Source: Thereva unica (lineage: Eukaryota > Arthropoda > Insecta > Diptera > Therevidae). Taken from it: 64,000 nucleotides of DNA. The stretch is from contig OX465282.1 of NCBI GenBank assembly GCA_949987705.1, positions 41,256,039 to 41,320,038 of the forward strand, read 5' to 3'. Numbering within the stretch: position 1 is the first letter of the stretch; every line of letters starts with the position of its first letter. The notes beneath the pieces were generated by a model, which worked only from the letters and a program-made list of their open reading frames with translations, made no database searches and was not told where the DNA came from. A program made the translations under genes and the position numbers. Below, in pieces: positions 46,525 to 57,604 of this stretch.

Positions 46525-48708
46525 CTAGCAAAAACCCGCGTGCGTTGCAACGCCTTTCAATAAAATAAGATTATGGGGACACAGTCTGCGATAGGAAAAA
46601 GCTATAGTGAAAAAAGAACAAATCTGGGAAAATTGATTTTGGGAGATGACCGCCATGGACCAAATGATATATTGAGTATACTATATTGCCTATGGTGTTC
46701 TACTTATTATACTCTCTCATTTGATACCCATCTCGAAGGGGTTGTGAAGAAAATGGTAATCCGCCCTCTTGAGATGACCGCCATGTACCAAACGATATAT
46801 TGAGTATACTATATTGCTTATGGTGTTCTACTTATCATACTCTTTCATTTGATACCCATGTCGTAGGGGTTGTGAAGAAAATGGTAATCCGCCTTCTCGA
46901 GATGGCCGCTATGGACCAAACGATATATTGAGTATACTATATTGCTTATATTGTTCTACTTATCATACTCTTTCATTTGATACCCACCTAGAAGGGGTTG
47001 TGAAGAAAATGGTAAACCGCCCTCTTGAGATAGCCGCCATGAATCTAAAGACATAGTTTATGGCATTCTTCTTATAATACCCTTTCATTTGATACCAATG
47101 TCGAGGGGGTAGTGAAGAAAATGATCATCCTCCCTCTTGAGATGACCGCCATGGACCAAACGATATATTGAGTATACTATATTGCTTATGGTGTTCTACT
47201 TATTATACTCTCTCATTTGATACCCATCTCGAAGGGGTTGTGAAGAAAATGGTAATCCGCCCTCTTGAGATGACCGCCATGTACCAAACGATATATTGAG
47301 TATACTATATTGCTTATGGTGTTCTACTTATCATACTCTTTCATTTGATACCCATGTCGTAGGGGTTGTGAAGAAAATGGTAATCCGCCTTCTCGAGATG
47401 GCCGCTATGGACCAAACGATATATTGAGTATACTATATTGCTTATATTGTTCTACTTATCATACTCTTTCATTTGATACCCATCTAGAAGGGGTTGTGAA
47501 GAAAATGGTAAACCGCCCTCTTGAGATAGCCGCCATGAATCTAAAAACATAGTCTATGGCATTCTTCTTATAATGCCCTTTCATTTGATACCAATGTCGA
47601 GGGGGTAGTGAAGAAAATGATCATCCTCCCTCTTGAGATGACCGCCATGGACCAAATGATATATTGAGTATACTATATTGCCTATGGTGTTCTACTTATC
47701 ATACCCTTTCATTTGAAATCCATATCGAGGGGTGTGAAGATAATGGTAATCCAACCTCTGGAGATGGCCGCTATGGACCAACCGATATATTGAGTATACT
47801 ATATTGCTTATGGTGTTCTACTTTTCATAGCCTTTCATTTGATACCCATGTCTCGGGTGTTGTGAAGAAAATGGTAATCCGCCCTCTTGAGATAGCCGTC
47901 ATGAATCTAAAGACATAGTCTATGGCATTCTTCTTATAATGCCCTTTCATTTGATACCAATGTCGAGGGTGTAGTGAAGAAAATGATCATCCTCTCTCTT
48001 GAGATGACCGCCATGGACCAAATGATATATTGAGTATACTATATTGCCTATGGTGTTCTACTTATCATACTCTTTCATTTGATACCCATGTCGAAGGGGT
48101 TGTGAAGAAAATATTAATCCGCCCTCTTGAGAGGACCGCTATGGACCAAACGATATATTGAGTATGCTATATTGCATATGGTGTTCTACTTATCATACTC
48201 TCTCATTTGATACCCATCTCGAAGGGGTTGTGAAGAAAATGGTAATCCGCCCGGTTGAGATGATCGCCATGGACCAAACGATATATTGAGTATACTATAT
48301 TGCCTATGGTGTTCTACTTATCATACTCTTTCATTTGATATCCATGTCGAAGGTGTTGTGAAGAAAATGGTAATCCACATTCTTGAGGTGGCCGCTATGG
48401 ACATTTTCTCTCTTGAGATGACTGCCTGGACCAAACGATATATTGAGTATACTATATTGCTTTTGGCGTTCTACTTACCATACCCTTTCATTTGATATCC
48501 ATGTCGAGGGGTTGTAAAGAAAATGGTAATCCGCCCTCTTGAGATAGCTGCTATGGACCAAACGCCTGCTTTTCTGTTTAAATTTTTTTGCTATAAACCT
48601 CACGGAGCCCGAGACCTTTCCAACGAATGCAAAACCGTGGAAATCGGATCGTGCGTTCTGGAATTATAGCGTCAGAAAGGAAAACCCGACTTATTTTTAT
48701 ATTATAGA
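46525..48708 (-). mobile_element. Helitron-like unit 2 (2,184 bp), non-autonomous
   Basis: Same ends as unit 1 with a perfect GCGTTGCAACGC palindrome 14 nt before CTAG|T. The body has about four more 122-128-bp units than unit 1. Nearly identical elsewhere. Confidence 0.62.
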
Positions 48709-48824
48709 TTTCCCGCGAGGGGGTGGCCAATAGGGGCGGAAGGGGGTGGCTTTTCAAATTTTTCAGCGACCCCGAAAACCTATAAATTGACATGCATCTT
48801 GATTATGTTGAATAATATACGCTA

Positions 48825-50914
48825 CTAGCAAAAACCCGCGTGCGTTGCAACGCCTTTCAATAAAATAAGATTATGGGGACACAGTCTGCGATAGGAAAAA
48901 GCTATAGTGAAAAAAGAACAAATCTGGGAAAATTGATTTTGGGAGATGACCGCCATGGACCAAATGATATATTGAGTATACTATATTGCCTATGGTGTTC
49001 TACTTATTATACTCTCTCATTTGATACCCATCTCGAAGGGGTTGTGAAGAAAATGGTAATCCGCCCTCTTGAGATGACCGCCATGTACCAAACGATATAT
49101 TGAGTATACTATATTGCTTATGGTGTTCTACTTATCATACTCTTTCATTTGATACCCATGTCGTAGGGGTTGTGAAGAAAATGGTAATCCGCCTTCTCGA
49201 GATGGCCGCTATGGACCAAACGATATATTGAGTATACTATATTGCTTATATTGTTCTACTTATCATACTCTTTCATTTGATACCCACCTAGAAGGGGTTG
49301 TGAAGAAAATGGTAAACCGCCCTCTTGAGATAGCCGCCATGAATCTAAAGACATAGTCTATGGCATTCTTCTTATAATACCCTTTCATTTGATACCAATG
49401 TCGAGGGGGTAGTGAAGAAAATGATCATCCTCCCTCTTGAGATGACCGCCATGGACCAAACGATATATTGAGTATACTATATTGCTTATGGTGTTCTACT
49501 TATTATACTCTCTCATTTGATACCCATCTGGAAGGGGTTGTGAAGAAAATGGTAATCCGCCCTCTTGAGATGACCGCCATGTACCAAACGATATATTGAG
49601 TATACTATATTGCTTATGGTGTTCTACTTATCATACTCTTTCATTTGATACCCATGTCGTAGGGGTTGTGAAGAAAATGGTAATCCGCCTTCTCGAGATG
49701 GCCGCTATGGACCAAACGATATATTGAGTATACTATATTGCTTATATTGTTCTACTTATCATACTCTTTCATTTGATACCCATCTAGAAGGGGTTGTGAA
49801 GAAAATGGTAAACCGCCCTCTTGAGATAGCCGCCATGAATCTAAAGACATAGTCTATGGCATTCTTCTTATAATGCCCTTTCATTTGATACCAATGTCGA
49901 GGGGGTAGTGAAGAAAATGATCATCCTCCCTCTTGAGATGACCGCCATGGACCAAAAGATATATTGAGTATACTATATTGCTTATGGTGTTCTACTTATC
50001 ATACCCTTTCATTTGAAATCCATATCGAGGGGTGTGAAGATAATGGTAATCCAACCTCTGGAGATGGCCGCTATGGACCAAACGATATATTGAGTATACT
50101 ATATTGCTTATGGTGTTCTACTTATCATACTCTTTCATTTGATACCAATGTCGAAGGGGTAGTGAAGAAAATGATCATCCTCCCTCTTGAGATGATCGCC
50201 ATGGACCAAACGATATATTGAGTATACTATATTGCTTATGGTGTTCTACTTATTATACTCTCTCATTTGATACCCATCTCGAAGGGGTTGTGAAGAAAAT
50301 GGTAATCCGCCCTCTTGAGATGACCGCCATGTACCAAACGATATATTGAGTATACTATATTGCTTATGGTGTTCTACTTATCATACTCTTTCATTTGATA
50401 CCCATGTCGTAGGGGTAGTGAAGAAAATGGTAATCCGCCTTCTCGAGATGGCCGCTATGGACCAAACAATATATTGAGTATACTATATTGCTTATATTGT
50501 TCTACTTATCATACTCTTTCATTTGATACCCATCTAGAAGGGGTTATGAAGAAAATGGTAAACCGCCCTCTTGAGATAGCCGCCATGAATCTAAAGACAT
50601 AGTCTATGGCATTCTTCTTATAATGCCCTTTCATTTGATACCAATGTCGAGGGGGTAGTGAAGAAAATGATCATCCTCCCTCTTGAGATGACCGCCATGG
50701 ACCAAACGATATATTGAGTATACTATATTGCTTATGGTGTTCTACTTATCATACCCTTTCATTTGAAATCCATATCGAGGGGTGTGAAGATAATGGTAAT
50801 CCAACCTCTGGAGATGGCCGCTATGGACCAAACGATATATTGAGTATACTGTATTGCTTATGGTGTTCTACTTTTCATAGCCTTTCATTTGATAACCATG
50901 TCTCGGAACCATGA
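48825..50914 (-). mobile_element. Helitron-like unit 3, truncated
   Basis: Has the CTAG 3' end (48,825-48,828) and the same body, with a further ~750-bp block of repeat units duplicated (49,964 phase recurs at 50,714). The 5' end is lost: at about 50,914 the sequence passes abruptly into half of a palindromic element. Confidence 0.6.
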
Positions 50915-50924
50915 TAACCATGAA

Positions 50925-51060
50925 AAATGCGCCATTCTTTTAATTAACTTTTTCATTAAAATTGAAATTTCACGCTTTCTTTAAAATATTTTTTGTTTTT
51001 TACTTTTCAGTACATTTTCTAGTTAATGAAAAGAATTTTTTTTAAAAAATTTTTTTAACC
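50925..51060. mobile_element. Half of a palindromic element
   Basis: Only the right arm (AAAAATGCGCCATTCTTTT … AAGAATTTTTTTTAAA) is present, following the broken end of Helitron-like unit 3. Confidence 0.75.
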
Positions 51061-51109
51061 ATTTTTTTTTTAAATTCTTAAATTCTTTTATTAAATTCTT
51101 TTATTTAAC

Positions 51110-52350
51110 TTACACTGTTTGTCGTCAAATCTTGCAAGTTAAATTTGACCCACTTCCCGGTTTCGGATAGAGCTGAAATTTTGCATATACGTTTAGTTTG
51201 GATGACAATGCAATCTGGCCATTTTGTAAAAATATCAAGATGGCGGTTCCAAAATGGCGCCCGATTTTTGAAATTGTGCTCCGTGGCCCTGTGAAATGGG
51301 TATCAAATGAAAGGATATGACAGGTAGAACACAATAAACTATTTAGCGTCATTCCAAATTCAAAATGGCGGCCAACACTTACACTGTTTGTCGTCAAATC
51401 TTGGAAGTTAAATTTGACCCACTTCCCTGTTTCGGATAGAGCTGAAATTTTGCATACTCGTTTAGTTTGGATGACAATGCAATCTGGCCATTTTGTAAAA
51501 ATATCAAGACGGCGGTTCCAAAATGGCGCCCGATTTTTGAAATTGTGCTCCGCAGCCCTCTGACATGGGTATCAAATGAAAGGATATGACAGGTAGAACA
51601 CAATAAGCTATGTGGCGTCATTCCAAATTCAAAATGGCGGCCAACACTTACACTGTTTGTCGTCAAATCTTGGAAGTTAAATTTGACCCACTTCCCGGTT
51701 TCGGATAGAGCTGAAATTTTGCATACACGTTTAGTTTGGATGGCAATGCAATCCGGCCATTTTGTAAAAATATCAAGATGGCGGTTCCAAAATGGCGCCC
51801 GATTTTTGAAATTGTGCTCCGCGGCCCTCTGACATGGGTATCAAATGAAAGGATATGACAGGTAGAACACAATAAGCAATGTGGCGTCATTCCAAATTCA
51901 AAATGGCGGCCAACACTTACACTGTTTGTCGTCAAACCTTGGAAGTTAAATTTGACCCACTTCCCGGTTTCGGATAGAGCTGAAATTTTGCATACACGTT
52001 TAGTTTGGATGACAATGCAATCTGGCCATTTTGTAAAAATATCAAGATGGCGGTTCCAAAATGGCGCCCGATATTATTTAACTTACACTGTTTGTCGTCA
52101 AATCTTGGAAGTTAAATTTGACCCACTTCCCGGTTTCGGATAGAGCTGAAATTTTGCATACACGTTTAGTTTGGATGACAATGCAATCTGGCCATTTTGT
52201 AAAAATATCAAGATGGCGGTTCCAAAATGGCGCCCGATTTTTGAAATTGTGCTCCGCTGCCCTCTGACACGGGTATCAAATGAAAGGGTATGACAGGTAG
52301 AACACAATAAGCTATGTGGCGTCATTCCAAATTCAAAAAGGCGGCCAACA
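51110..52350 (+). repeat. 269-bp tandem repeats, second array
   Basis: Three full units (51,110; about 51,378; 51,647), one partial ~163-bp unit (about 51,916, cut at the same point as the partial unit at 27.2 kb) and a further full unit (about 52,081). Same family and orientation as 27.2-27.9 kb. Confidence 0.92.
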
Positions 52351-52379
52351 CTAAATTGCGCAAAGCTTATAATAGACTA

Positions 52380-52845
52380 ATAAAATAAATGGTTAAAAAA
52401 AATTTTTAAAAAAAATTCTTTTCATTAACTAAAAAATGTACTGAAAAGTAAAAAAATAAATGGTTAAAAAAATTTTTAAAAAAAAATTCTTTTAATTAAC
52501 TAAAAAATGTACTGAAAAGTAAAAAATAAAAAATATTTTAAAGAAAGCGTGAAATTTCAATTTTAATGAAAAAGTTAATTAAAAGAATGGCGCATTTTTC
52601 ATCAAAAATTGAAAATATAACTGTAAATCGCGTGAGATTTACAATAACCCTCAATTTTTTGCTTTGTTCATTTCAAATTCTAACAAAATTTTTTGATGAA
52701 AAATGCGCCATTCTTTTAATTAACTTTTTCATTAAAATTGAAATTTCACGCTTTCTTTAAAATATTTTTTATTTTTTACTTTTCAGTACATTTTTTAGTT
52801 AATTAAAAGAATTTTTTTTAAAAAAATTTTTTAACCATTTTTTAA
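52380..52845. mobile_element. Palindromic element, copy 3, loop in opposite orientation
   Basis: Same arms as copy 1 with the outermost ~60 bp duplicated at the left (52,380 and 52,449). The loop reads GTAAATCGCGTGAGATTTAC…CTTTG, the reverse complement of the loop of the other copies. Confidence 0.82.
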
Positions 52846-52849
52846 CTTA

Positions 52850-53670
52850 CACTGTTTGTCGTCAAATCTTGGAAGTTAAATTTGACCCACTTTCCGGTTT
52901 CGGATTGAGCTGAAATTTTGCATACACGTTTAGTTTGGATGACAATGCAATCTGGCCATTTTGTAAAAATATCAAGATAGCGGTTCCAAAATGGCGCCCG
53001 ATTTTTGAAATTGTGTTCCGCGGCCCTCTGACATGGGTATCAAATGAAAGGATATGACAGGTAGAACACAATAAGCTATGTGGCGTCATTCCAAATTCAA
53101 AATGGCGGCCAACACTAAATTGCGGAAAGCTTATAATAGACTAAAAGAAAATATAACCGATCAACTTCCAATTTTGCACACACTCGTAGTTCGGGTGGTT
53201 AATGTGTATGAATGATGAGATGAATAGTTGAGTTAAGGGTGAGTTGATAATAAAGAAGCAATACACGTTACAAAAAATCACAAACAAACACAGAGATGCT
53301 GCTGTCAACTAAATTCAACTACTCAAATACTGAACTCATGTCCGTATGCATAATTTCAACTAAACCCAGGTAGCAGAGCTGAGTCGAGTTCAGTCAACCT
53401 TAACCCAACTCGACTCCCGTTTACATGTAGTTAGACTTGGGTTCAACTTGAGTTCAACTCATCATGTATAAGTACTAAATGCAATCTGACCTTTTTGTAA
53501 AAAAATCAAAAAGACGGTTCCGAGATGGCGGCCGTTTTTGCAATTATGTTCCACCGAGCCCACGACATGGGTATCAAATGAATACAGTAAACTGTGTGAC
53601 GTAATTTTAAATCTAATAGAATTGCCATCATAAAATGGCGGAATACATATAATAAACTAAAAAGTAGAAA
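52850..53670 (+). repeat. 269-bp unit plus dispersed segment, third copy
   Basis: One 269-bp unit (52,850-53,115) followed by the ~550-bp segment also seen at 27,895 and 33,572, in the same order and orientation. Confidence 0.88.
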
Positions 53671-54062
53671 ATAAAATAAATGGTTAAAAAAAAAAATTTA
53701 AAAAAAATTCTTTTCATTAACTAAAAAATGTACTGAAAAGTAAAAAATAAAAAATATTTTAAAGAAAGCGTGAAATTTCAATTTTAATGAAAAAGTTAAT
53801 TAAAAGAATGGCGCATTTTTCATCAAAAAATTTTGTTAGAATTTGAAATTAACAAAGCAAAAAATTGAGGGTTATTGTAAATCTCACGCGATTTACAGTT
53901 ATATTTTCAATTTTTGATGAAAAATGCGACATTCTTTTAATTAACTTTTTCATTAAAATTGAAATATCACGCTTTCTTTAAAATATTTTTTATTTTTTAC
54001 TTTTCAGTACATTTTTTAGTTAATGAAAAGAATTTTTTTTAAAAAAATTTTTTAACCATTTA
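53671..54062. mobile_element. Palindromic element, copy 4
   Basis: As copy 1, loop in the same orientation as copy 1. It abuts what is left of the BEL/Pao LTR. Confidence 0.82.
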
Positions 54063-54168
54063 TTTTTTATTATACATTTATACATAACTAATTACATTTA
54101 TTTTATATAGTGTATTTGTCCAGGTGTTTTTTGGGGTTGTTTTGAACTTGAACATCCTCCGCCGCCTT
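54063..54168 (-). repeat. BEL/Pao polypurine tract and truncated 3' LTR
   Basis: On the minus strand AAGGCGGCGGAGGA (54,168-54,155) is a purine tract directly followed by TGTTCAAGTTC (from 54,154), the expected start of an LTR. Only ~90 bp of LTR remain before the palindromic element. Confidence 0.6.
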
Positions 54169-54343
54169 GATATATTGTTAATATATCGAAATTTTTTGGG
54201 GATGCCTTTTGGTTGCGTTGAGTACATACCTATACGCGCTTGGAGCTAAGAAATTTTCAATTAGTAATTAGGTTTTATTTTAAAAAATGTTATTTTTTTC
54301 TCCTTGTTATTTTATTTTTTTATATTATACACTTCCCTTTAGT

Positions 54344-54551
54344 TCATTCAAAGCTCAATTTTATATTAATTTTGTATTCATTTTGTGAAATATTATTTTC
54401 CGGGATTGGTAACAATGCGATCTTTGTGATGTTTCTTTTTAATATTCCAGATTTAGTTTTTATTGCCACCACCCTAACCATTCCATCATCTCCGGGAAAC
54501 ACCTCTTCTATTCTGCCAAGCAACCATTGTGTGGGTGGAAGTCTCTCATCC
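54344..54551 (-). pseudogene. BEL/Pao pol C-terminus, separated by Harbinger insertion
   Basis: Minus strand reads LPPTQWLLGRIEEVFPGDDG, MVRVVAIKTKSGILKRNITK, IALLPI and a stop at 54,346-54,344. This is the integrase C-terminal domain of BEL/Pao elements, which continues the frame found at 57,608 on the other side of the Harbinger element. Confidence 0.88.
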
Positions 54552-54842
54552 TTAGGGTGAGTTGCACCAAATCATTGATTAAAGTTATTGTTAAAATTAA
54601 CTTTAACAATAACAAAGTTGTTAAAGTTCCAGTTTGTAAAAATGAGTTGCACCACCCTATCGTTTGTTAAAGTTCTAGTTAAAAGCTTTTTCGTAAAATA
54701 TCCCTAAATTTCCTCGGGATTTTCTTGTCAAGTTGGTAACTATGAAATCAAACTTACGTCGTTAATGACAGTTTCAGTCGTTTAGTTGATTTTGATTTGC
54801 ATTTTTGCCAATTTATTAAAAGTTAAGTGAGATTTATTCGAA

Positions 54843-55998
54843 ATGGCGAATGAACTGAAAAGCAAGACGAGCTTTTTGGGTAATTCTCAAACAAAGTAAG
54901 TATAATTCTTCTTGAATTATATTAAAAATATATTTAATATGCTTTGATCACTACCGGATTTTATAATTTTCTTGTTAAATAATATTCTTGTATTTTAGGG
55001 AACGTAGCACTAACTTCACCAAGGATGAAATTGATCGCCTACAGTCATTGATTGGCAAATATAGGAATGTCTTGATGTGTAAGAAGACAGATGGAACGAG
55101 CGTCAAACAAAAAGAAGACGCTTGGAATTGCATCGCTTCCCGATTCAATGCTGTAGGTGAAGTACCACGCACTGTGAAGCAACTCAAATATAAATTTGAG
55201 AATTTGAAGAGGATGGTAAAAAGGGTAATTTGCGCTTATTTATAAATAATGAAAAAATTATATTTATATTTCTTATAAGGAGGCCACCGTGGAGCGTCAA
55301 AAAATGTATAAAACTGGTGGTGGACGGCTAACTCCACCTCCGCCGTCGTCTGCTTCGGAGGACTCAACGAATTGGCTGAAATCCATAATGTCACAAACCA
55401 TTGATGGAATGGAAGCAATTTATGATGACGACGTTATTGCTATTGAGGAAACGAGCCCCGAAACTGATCCAGTTTATTCAGCACAAGAGGTAAACGGATG
55501 TTAATTTTTTCTGTTTTAATTGATAGAATTAATATAGGCTAAAGCATTTTGTTTTTAAAATGTATTATATATTCAAGGTTGTGGTAATTACTAACAGCCA
55601 GCAATGTGCGGAAAACACCAGTGTGTCGCCAAAAGAAGTGTTCGACACGAGTACACCGTACTCGTCCTTAAAACGACCATTGTCATCTCCTTTAAAACGT
55701 AAGAGTATTATAGACTAAAAATAAACCATCGATTTTTCATTTATTGTTTTCAGGTATGACCAAACGCAGGAAAATGCACTTGGATAATGAGACAAGGAAG
55801 GAATTAAACCAAAAGAAAATCGATGTCCTCAATGGACTTAAGGAGCACGAGTTCAAGAAAGTGCAAGATCAGATTCTACAACAAAAAGAATTGCATGAGC
55901 AGCAATTACGACATAAAGAAGAAATCCACAAACTAGCTTTAGAAAAAATTCAATTAGAGATTGAAATTTTAAAAACTAAATTAAATAAAGAAGTATAG
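54843..55998 (+). CDS. Harbinger Myb/SANT-like DNA-binding protein, five exons
   Basis: PIF/Harbinger elements encode a Myb-like partner that helps the transposase reach the nucleus and bind the ends. Exons inferred from GT/AG sites that keep frame: 54,843-54,895, 54,999-55,224, 55,280-55,489, 55,578-55,698, 55,754-55,998 (introns of 103, 55, 88 and 55 nt). Exon 2 holds the zeste-type Myb/SANT domain: RSTNFTKDEIDRLQSLIGKY, KKTDGTSVKQKEDAWNCIAS, RTVKQLKYKFENLKRMVK, three helices with W/L core positions. Exon 3 has a proline run TPPPPSS and an acidic stretch; exon 5 is a charged coiled coil (QQKELHEQQLRHKEEIHKL). Total about 285 residues, stop TAG at 55,998. The start Met (MANELKSKTS) is the first in the first exon. 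Splice sites are inferred, not tested. Confidence 0.82.
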
Positions 55999-56081
55999 AA
56001 GTTAAATAAATTTTTTTATTTAGTTGTTATTGTTTTCCCAAATGTATTAATTTAAATTAAAATTATAACATAAAAGTAAGC

Positions 56082-57343
56082 CTACTGCAATCTACTAAAA
56101 TAATTATTTATTAAAGTCATCCTATTGGCTTCATCATTTGTGGATATGCTTGAATTAACAGGATATTCGGGATTCTCTTCGTCAGGTAGTAAATGCATGT
56201 CTTCCCTGGATGATGGCATTGGATCTCTCATTTTTTTGCACATATTATGCAACACCGCAGTAGCGACTATAATTGGTTGAACTCGGTCCAAATTGGTTCT
56301 TATCTTCATTGTAAGAACCGGAAATCTTTTTTTCCAGCATCCAAACATCCTCTCCACTGCATTTCTTGTTCTTATATGACTTTCATTATACAATTTTTCG
56401 GCATTTGTTACAGGGTTACGGAGAGGCGTCAACAAATACGGTTTAATTGTATAGCCTTTGTCTCCGAGCAACCAATACCCTGCAAACTCTCCGTCTTCTA
56501 GTCTTCTCTTCAGCGTACTGTTATTAAATATGTAGCTATCATGGCTACTACCTGGCCAACGAGCCACAATATTTGTTATATACAAGTCTGCGTTGCAGAC
56601 AGCTTGTACGTTAATGGAAAAAATTAATTTTCTATTTCTATAATTCTCCGCGTTTGAGCCCCCTACAAAAAATTCAATGTATTTAATAAAATGCATCCTT
56701 ATATGTATGTATATACCTGGAGATTTAATGGGTATGTGGGTGCAATCAATTGCTCCAATGACTTTGGGAAAGGCACTTATTTCATAAAATCTTGTTGCCG
56801 CCTTTTCCATTTCTTGTAAATTTTTGGGCAGAGTTATCCATTCTCGACGCATTCTTGCGATTGCTTTGCTTACATTGTTTATTATTCTGGATACACTTGA
56901 TTTGTGTACTCCAGCTGTATCGCCGATACATCTTTGGAATGATCCACAGGCATAAAATTCTAAAGCAATTAGAATTTGCTGCATTGGAGTGACTGCGAAA
57001 TTTCTAAAATTTAATGATAAAGATTTTTTGAACATGTGGCTCATATACATATATGTATTACAGTACACCAATATTGTAAAGAATGGGAAGAAATACACAA
57101 AATTTATAGCACTTACTTCTTAGATGACGGCATTATAAAAGGCTCCAAACGTAAGGACAAAGCACGGGCTAGATTTTTGGAAACCCGAAATCTATCTAAA
57201 AATGAGTTGTCATCCCACTTTGCAAACCTATCGATTCTGGGGAGATACACTTTTCTTTTTCGGCGTACTACATTTTCACTAGGAACTATATCTTCATCTT
57301 CGGAAGAACTGCTCTCCCAAATTATGTCCCGTAATAAAGACAT
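56082..57343 (-). CDS. PIF/Harbinger DDE transposase, three exons
   Basis: Catalyses cut-and-paste of the element. Inferred exons on the minus strand: 57,343-57,117, 57,003-56,717 and 56,662-56,082, with introns 57,116-57,004 (GTAAGT…TTTTAG) and 56,716-56,663 (54 nt, GTATAT…TTGTAG). The second intron is a multiple of three without stops, so the unspliced frame reads through it. Exon 1 encodes an acidic/basic N-terminus (SSSSEDED, RRKRK); exon 2 a helix-turn-helix-like region (AGVHKSSVSRIINNV) and the first catalytic Asp in KVIGAIDCTHIPI; exon 3 GGSNAENYRNRK, WPGSSHDSYIF, the second Asp in WLLGDKGY and the Glu in RTRNAVERMFGCWK. All DDE-domain landmarks of Harbinger are present and uninterrupted, about 365 residues. 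Stop lies at 56,082. Confidence 0.87.
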
Positions 57344-57604
57344 TATTTCTTATTTACTGTTTTTAAAAACACAACACAAATTTGTTTAAAATTTTTATTT
57401 TATAAATTAAAATAAAATTACAACTGTCAGAAGTTAACAATAACTAGAACATTAACCGGGCGTATTTGCTTGGTTAAAGTTAACGTTAAAATGTTACGTC
57501 ATATTAACAATTGTTAAACGGTGCAACTCTCGTTTGGTCTAACCGGAGATTTGACAACCGATTAAGCTTTTGTTATGGTTAAAGTTAGTTGGTGCAACTC
57601 ACCC

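Larger units (their letters stand above)
44752..50914 (+). repeat. 2.3-kb higher-order tandem repeat
   Basis: The marker ATTATGGGGACACAGTCTGC occurs at 44,766, 46,570 and 48,870, i.e. periods of 1,804 and 2,300 bp. Non-Helitron flanking sequence (TTCCCGCGAGGGGGTGGCC…TGAATAATATACG, 46,409-46,524 and 48,709-48,824) is repeated too, so a segment including host flank was tandemly duplicated. The size difference of ~496 bp equals four subunits. Confidence 0.9.
54555..57604. mobile_element. Complete PIF/Harbinger DNA transposon with TTA target duplication
   Basis: 3,050 bp. Ends are GGGTGAGTTGCACCAA and its complement; TTA flanks both sides (54,552-54,554 and 57,605-57,607), the standard 3-bp TWA target duplication. 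GTTGCACC recurs subterminally on both sides (54,644; about 57,520), likely transposase or Myb-protein binding sites. It carries the two genes of the superfamily, convergently arranged: a Myb/SANT-like protein (+) and a DDE transposase (-), both apparently intact after splicing. The insertion splits the BEL/Pao pol frame. This is the best candidate in the window for an active DNA transposon. Confidence 0.93.

Noticed and set aside
42923..50914. Repeated small frames with CSTYHTLSFDTH in the 122-128-bp arrays
   Set aside because: Read straight out of the tandem repeat, with stops at every unit boundary, and no codon-level conservation visible beyond DNA identity.
54240..54560. 106-codon plus-strand frame
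   Set aside because: Shadow of the BEL/Pao integrase C-terminus on the minus strand, and it runs into the Harbinger terminus.
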